NCBI GenBank assembly: GCA_027310735.1
Contig: DAIDAH010000027.1
Span: 1 to 17,242 of the forward strand
Direction of reading: 5' to 3'
Length of the DNA stretch: 17,242 nt
DNA from: Methylotenera sp.
GTDB lineage: Bacteria > Pseudomonadota > Gammaproteobacteria > Burkholderiales > Methylophilaceae
Shown: one piece after another, positions 14,291-17,242 of the stretch
Layout: every line of letters starts with the position of its first letter
Position numbering within the stretch: the stretch's first letter is position 1
Notes under the pieces: model-generated
Seen by the model: the letters and a program-made list of their open reading frames with translations, nothing else
Databases searched by the model: none
Told to the model about the DNA's origin: nothing
Translations under genes and position numbers: made by a program

Positions 14291-15865
14291 TTAAGCGTGG
14301 ATAACTTCAGCTTGGTTTTTTTCAAAAAAGTAACGACCTGTGTGTAGGCTGGAAGGGCCTAGTCGGGCGTACTTGAACATTAGGAACATCTCGACTAGCA
14401 GTAGCAGTGTGTAGAAACCGATAAACCCAGCTAGGCTGAAGTAAAGATTGCCAGTGGTTAATGATGATGTTGATAAGTGGGTAGGTAATATGCCTGAAAT
14501 TGTCCATGGCTGACGACCCATCTCAGCTACAATCCAGCCTGTTTCAGCGGCTATCCATGGTGCAGGTATTGCATACAGGGCTAATCGTAGTAGCCATGTT
14601 TGCTTGCTGATTGTACGTTTGGCTGTAAAGTAAAATGATGCGGCGAAAATGATTAGCATAAGAACCCCCATTGCCACCATTACACGGAATGACCAGAAGA
14701 GGGTGAATACATTAGGGATAGTGTCTGTGGCAGCTTGCTTGATTTGCGCCTCAGTTGCATCTGTTACGTTAGGGGTGTACTTTTTGAGTAACAAGCCGAA
14801 GCCTAAATCCTGTTTTGTCTTTTCAAATGCAGCAATCGAGGCTTCAGATTTATCACCGCTCTTTACACGCTGCAAGTCGGCATACGATTGCATGCCGTTG
14901 CGGATGCGCACTTCATTCTGGTTCTTAATGTCAATCAGCCCTGTAACTTCTTCATCTAGTGAGCGAGTTGCGATCAAACCTAGTGCATAAGGAATCTTTA
15001 TTGCGTAATCTGTACGTTCTTCTATCTGATTAGGCAGGCCAAATATGGTGAATGCGGCTGGTGCTGGTTCAGTGTGCCACTCAGCCTCAATTGCTGCTAA
15101 TTTTACTTTTTGTACTGAGCCAGTGGTGTAGCCGGACTCATCCCCCAAGACAATTACAGATAATATAGAGGCCAGACCAAAGCCTGATGCCACCGCAATG
15201 GAGCGTAGAGCAAAGCCAACATCACGTTTTTTGAGTAAATACCATGATGAAATGCCCAGCACAAACATGGATGCCGCCGTATAGCCAGCTGCAACGGTAT
15301 GTACAAACTTTACTTGCGCAACCGGATTGAAAATAAGTGCGGCAAAGCTGGTCATTTCCATGCGCATGGTTTCATAGTTGAATTCTGCGCCAACTGGATT
15401 TTGCATCCAGCCATTCGCAATTAGAATCCACAATGCTGAAAGGTTAGAACCCAGCGCGACTAGAAAAGTGACCATGAGATGTTTTTCTTTTGAGAGTTTA
15501 TCCCAGCCAAAGAAAAACAAGCCGACGAACGTGGATTCCAGAAAAAAAGCCATTAAACCTTCAATCGCAAGTGGTGCACCAAATATGTCACCAACATAAT
15601 GGGAGTAATAAGCCCAATTGGTGCCAAACTGAAACTCCATGGTAATACCCGTGGTTACGCCCATGGCAAAGTTGATGCCAAATAGCTTACCCCAGAATTT
15701 GGTCATATCCCTGTAAACCTGTTTGCCTGTCATGACATACACAGACTCCATAATCACCAGTATCCATGTCATGCCTAGGGTAAGTGGCACGAATAGAAAG
15801 TGGTAAAGTGCCGTCGCACCAAATTGCAAGCGGGATAGATCAACAACTTCAGCGGATGGCAGCAT
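14291..15865 (-). CDS. cydA: Cytochrome bd ubiquinol oxidase subunit I CydA
   Basis: 524 residues. CydA carries all three haems and the quinol site of the bd oxidase. Comparison with E. coli by eye gives a constant offset of three: H22 (H19, haem ligand), E102 and E110 (E99, E107), H189 (H186, b558 ligand), K255 and E260 (K252, E257, quinol site), R394 and M396 (R391, M393). The long Q-loop form is present: the stretch between QKVKLAAIEAEWHTEPAP and the helix after PNVFTLFWSFRVM spans over 100 residues. GWIVAEMGRQPW is also typical. The start at 15865 follows cydP by ten bases, with AAGG upstream. Adjacent ccoG and fixH suggest that both oxygen-scavenging oxidases are grouped here. Confidence 0.97.
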   Translation of the reverse strand: MLPSAEVVDLSRLQFGATALYHFLFVPLTLGMTWILVIMESVYVMTGKQVYRDMTKFWGKLFGINFAMGVTTGITMEFQFGTNWAYYSHYVGDIFGAPLAIEGLMAFFLESTFVGLFFFGWDKLSKEKHLMVTFLVALGSNLSALWILIANGWMQNPVGAEFNYETMRMEMTSFAALIFNPVAQVKFVHTVAAGYTAASMFVLGISSWYLLKKRDVGFALRSIAVASGFGLASILSVIVLGDESGYTTGSVQKVKLAAIEAEWHTEPAPAAFTIFGLPNQIEERTDYAIKIPYALGLIATRSLDEEVTGLIDIKNQNEVRIRNGMQSYADLQRVKSGDKSEASIAAFEKTKQDLGFGLLLKKYTPNVTDATEAQIKQAATDTIPNVFTLFWSFRVMVAMGVLMLIIFAASFYFTAKRTISKQTWLLRLALYAIPAPWIAAETGWIVAEMGRQPWTISGILPTHLSTSSLTTGNLYFSLAGFIGFYTLLLLVEMFLMFKYARLGPSSLHTGRYFFEKNQAEVIHA

Positions 15866-15875
15866 AGCAAAAACC

Positions 15876-16079
15876 TTATTCGTTAGAATGATTTAATATC
15901 ATACGTGTGACAGCCAGCTGTCTTGCGTCTTTGTCCATAGGGTGAGAAAAAAACAGTGCCCATAGCAACCATAACAGCATGATTTTAATAGTTAGAATAA
16001 CCGCAATTTCAATGGTTAATCGACCAGATTTTCTCGACTCTTTCAGTCGCTTAATGTGATCGAAATACCAAGTTATCAT
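15876..16079 (-). CDS. cydP: Cytochrome oxidase putative small subunit CydP
   Basis: 67 residues with one strong membrane helix (about 25-44, EIAVILTIKIMLLWLLWALFF), then a short polar tail with SHPMDKDARQLA. The helix with a LLWLLWALFFS end, the tail and the position directly before cydA match the small CydP subunit known upstream of cydAB in betaproteobacteria. Its exact role is unsettled; it is thought to accompany the bd oxidase. The ATG at 16079 lacks a visible ribosome site, and the first 20 residues (basic, RLKESRKSGR) could be either a real cytoplasmic tail or an over-long start. The 90-base gap upstream contains the large hairpin. Confidence 0.75.
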   Translation of the reverse strand: MITWYFDHIKRLKESRKSGRLTIEIAVILTIKIMLLWLLWALFFSHPMDKDARQLAVTRMILNHSNE

Positions 16080-16100
16080 GGAGACAGTCTAGGTTAAAGT

Positions 16101-16147
16101 CCAGAGTATTTGCAATGTGACATGATGTCGCATTGCAAATACTCTGG
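16101..16147 (-). repeat. Long near-perfect hairpin between fixH and cydP
   Basis: CCAGAGTATTTGCAATG (16101-16117) is the exact reverse complement of 16131-16147. The 13 bases between them (16118-16130) continue the pairing with one wobble and GACAT/ATGTC. The whole element is therefore a stem of about 22 pairs closed by a tiny loop. No T-run follows on either strand, so it is not a standard intrinsic terminator. It lies 22 bases upstream of the cydP ATG and 22 bases downstream of the fixH stop. It could act as an mRNA stabiliser, a termination or attenuation structure, or a palindromic operator. Confidence 0.85.
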
Positions 16148-16169
16148 TATAGACATTAGATAGCATGAA

Positions 16170-16442
16170 TTAATGATTAGCCAGATTACCTGGTCTTGGT
16201 TTGAAGCCAGTCAGTGCATGATTACGTGCCTGTGCAGCTGGCGCTAAGCTGTCACCTTTTTCATTAAGCGTTTTATTGATCTCAATGCCATGGCGATAAT
16301 AATCATTATCGGTGACTGGATCAGGTCGTGTTATTGCCAGATAAAGCGTAATAAATGACGCAATCACCACAATAAGAGGGCCTGAAATAACCAGCCATGC
16401 ATGACCATATTTCCACCAAGGTTTGGTATCCAACGTTTCCAT
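16170..16442 (-). CDS. fixH: FixH-like protein of the cbb3 oxidase cluster, short form
   Basis: 90 residues. One membrane segment (about 13-38, HAWLVISGPLIVVIASFITLYLAI) follows a cytoplasmic WWKYG. The periplasmic part opens with TRPDPVTDNDYYRHGIEINKTL, the conserved FixH block. The protein ends much earlier than full-length FixH (about 160 residues), lacking the beta-rich domain; short forms of this kind are common in betaproteobacteria. FixH belongs to the set ccoGHIS/fixGHIS needed for cbb3 oxidase assembly and copper supply. Its position 80 bases after ccoG supports the assignment. The ribosome site AAGGAA is good. A six-base inverted repeat lies just upstream (16466-16483). Confidence 0.85.
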   Translation of the reverse strand: METLDTKPWWKYGHAWLVISGPLIVVIASFITLYLAITRPDPVTDNDYYRHGIEINKTLNEKGDSLAPAAQARNHALTGFKPRPGNLANH

Positions 16443-16465
16443 TTTAATCTTCCTTAATCAGGCTG

Positions 16466-16483
16466 ACATCACCACGTTGATGT
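16466..16483 (-). promoter_or_regulatory. Inverted repeat upstream of fixH
   Basis: ACATCA, a six-base spacer and TGATGT form a symmetric site 24 bases before the fixH start. The right half partly resembles an FNR half-site (TTGAT), but the second half does not fit the full FNR pattern. It may be an operator or a small mRNA stem in the ccoG-fixH gap. Confidence 0.3.
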
Positions 16484-16522
16484 GTCATGCGCTACTCCGA
16501 CCGATAAAATTGCGAATAGTTG

Positions 16523-17242
16523 CTACCTAGGTACTAAAAATATTGATTTTTCACTCACGGTTTCTTGGCTTTCTACTGATTGAATCTCAAAAGTGATTTT
16601 ATGTGATCCAGAGTCGGCAGATCCATCTGGGATTTTTAAGTCCACAATTAACCAACGGGCTTCAGTAGGGTTGACTATCACCGTGTTGTTGTATTTTTCT
16701 TCACCTTCATGTTTTTCATCATGCTCTTGATCTGTCTCGGTCTCAAGCTGTAGTCCTTTAAGACCTTTAGCGCTGAGCTTGTAATGTTGTGTTTCCTCAG
16801 TGCCGTTCATGATTTGTATACGGTAAACATTTTCTAGCATGCCATCATCAGAGATACGTGCCATTACGCCACGGTCACGCTCAATATCAACGCGGAATGG
16901 GGTTCTTAGCCACAGGCTGACTAGCAGGCCAGTAATGATTAAGCCAAGAATGCTGGTGTATAGGATGACGCGTGGGCGTAAAATGCGTTGTAACATCTCC
17001 TTGTGCGACCAGTGGTTGTTAATGGCATTTTGAGTGGAATATTTAACTAAACCACGCTCATAGCCCATTTTATCCATCACAGTGTCACATATGTCTGCAC
17101 AGGCACCGCATCCAATACATTCATATTGCAAACCTTTGCGTATATCAATGCCAGTAGGGCAGACCTGTACACATAAACTACAGTCAATACAAGCGCCTAG
17201 TCCGCTAGCAGTGCTGTCTGTTTTGCGTGATCTGCTACCGCG
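16523..17242 (-). CDS. ccoG: Cytochrome c oxidase accessory protein CcoG (FixG/RdxA), 5'-truncated
   Basis: The frame is open to the right window edge, so about 239 C-terminal residues are seen and the start lies outside. CcoG is an inner-membrane [4Fe-4S] protein proposed to reduce cupric copper for cbb3 oxidase assembly. In the visible part, numbered from the edge, two ferredoxin-type motifs are complete: C18-x2-C21-x2-C24-x3-C28-P and C41-x2-C44-x2-C47-x3-C51. A membrane helix (ILYTSILGLIITGLLVSLWL) and the periplasmic Ig-like FixG C-terminal domain follow. Within that domain a strongly acidic, His-containing stretch (QEHDEKHEGEEK) looks like an insertion. fixH follows after 80 bases. The ccoNOP genes are expected upstream, beyond the window. 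Confidence 0.95.
   Translation of the reverse strand, partial: RGSRSRKTDSTASGLGACIDCSLCVQVCPTGIDIRKGLQYECIGCGACADICDTVMDKMGYERGLVKYSTQNAINNHWSHKEMLQRILRPRVILYTSILGLIITGLLVSLWLRTPFRVDIERDRGVMARISDDGMLENVYRIQIMNGTEETQHYKLSAKGLKGLQLETETDQEHDEKHEGEEKYNNTVIVNPTEARWLIVDLKIPDGSADSGSHKITFEIQSVESQETVSEKSIFLVPR

Noticed and set aside
14649..14990. 113-residue plus-strand frame opposite cydA
   Set aside because: It is fully antisense to a well-conserved part of cydA and shows no domain or ribosome site.
16101..16147. Hairpin read as an ordinary Rho-independent terminator of ccoG-fixH
   Set aside because: On the minus strand it is followed by ACTTTAACC and on the plus strand by TATAGAC; neither is a T-run, so it is reported as a repeat of unknown role.
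16148..16169. FNR box upstream of cydP
   Set aside because: No TTGAT-N4-ATCAA match is present between fixH and cydP.

Overview
The window reads as chromosomal DNA of a Gram-negative betaproteobacterium. The zipA-ligA pairing, the msrPQ pair, the short FixH, the cydP-cydA-cydB-cydX set and the moderately AT-rich base composition all fit this. A methylotroph of the Methylophilaceae is my best guess, but that is inference from gene content and base composition, not from a marker gene. No insertion sequence, phage gene, rRNA or CRISPR array is visible.

Layout. (1) Positions 1-2591, minus strand: the start of an operon with an FkbO/Hyg5/XanB2-type chorismatase, a PlsC-type acyltransferase and a family 2 glycosyltransferase cut by the window edge. 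Start and stop codons overlap. The set resembles the xanthomonadin / aryl polyene pigment loci. (2) Positions 2613-3386: a long gene-poor stretch, then tRNA-Ala(GGC) and tRNA-Glu(UUC) on the minus strand, with a good promoter upstream of tRNA-Ala. (3) Positions 3387-3833, minus: queF, for queuosine synthesis. (4) Positions 4174-9436, plus: zipA, ligA, a cysQ-like phosphatase and an exported TPR protein, tightly packed. (5) Positions 9609-11298, plus: msrP and msrQ, the periplasmic methionine sulfoxide repair pair. (6) Positions 11299-12225: a 58-codon orphan gene on minus with a strong ribosome site, divergent from a PilZ-domain gene on plus. (7) Positions 12329-17242, minus: a respiratory block, read right to left. 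It holds ccoG (partial) and fixH, which belong to cbb3 oxidase assembly. A very long near-perfect hairpin follows, then cydP, cydA, cydB and cydX, encoding cytochrome bd oxidase with two small subunits. Two small membrane proteins (DUF2892 and DUF202) come last.

How it fits together. The right half joins maturation genes of one high-affinity oxidase (cbb3) directly to a complete second high-affinity oxidase (bd), which suggests use under low oxygen. MsrPQ takes electrons from the respiratory chain to repair oxidised periplasmic proteins. The left edge probably makes a membrane-bound aryl polyene, a pigment class with antioxidant roles. The points most worth checking are the 16101-16147 hairpin between the two oxidase gene sets, the unlisted 58-aa gene at 11478-11654, the pigment-type operon at the left edge, and a possible second, degenerate FtsZ-binding-like domain in ZipA.
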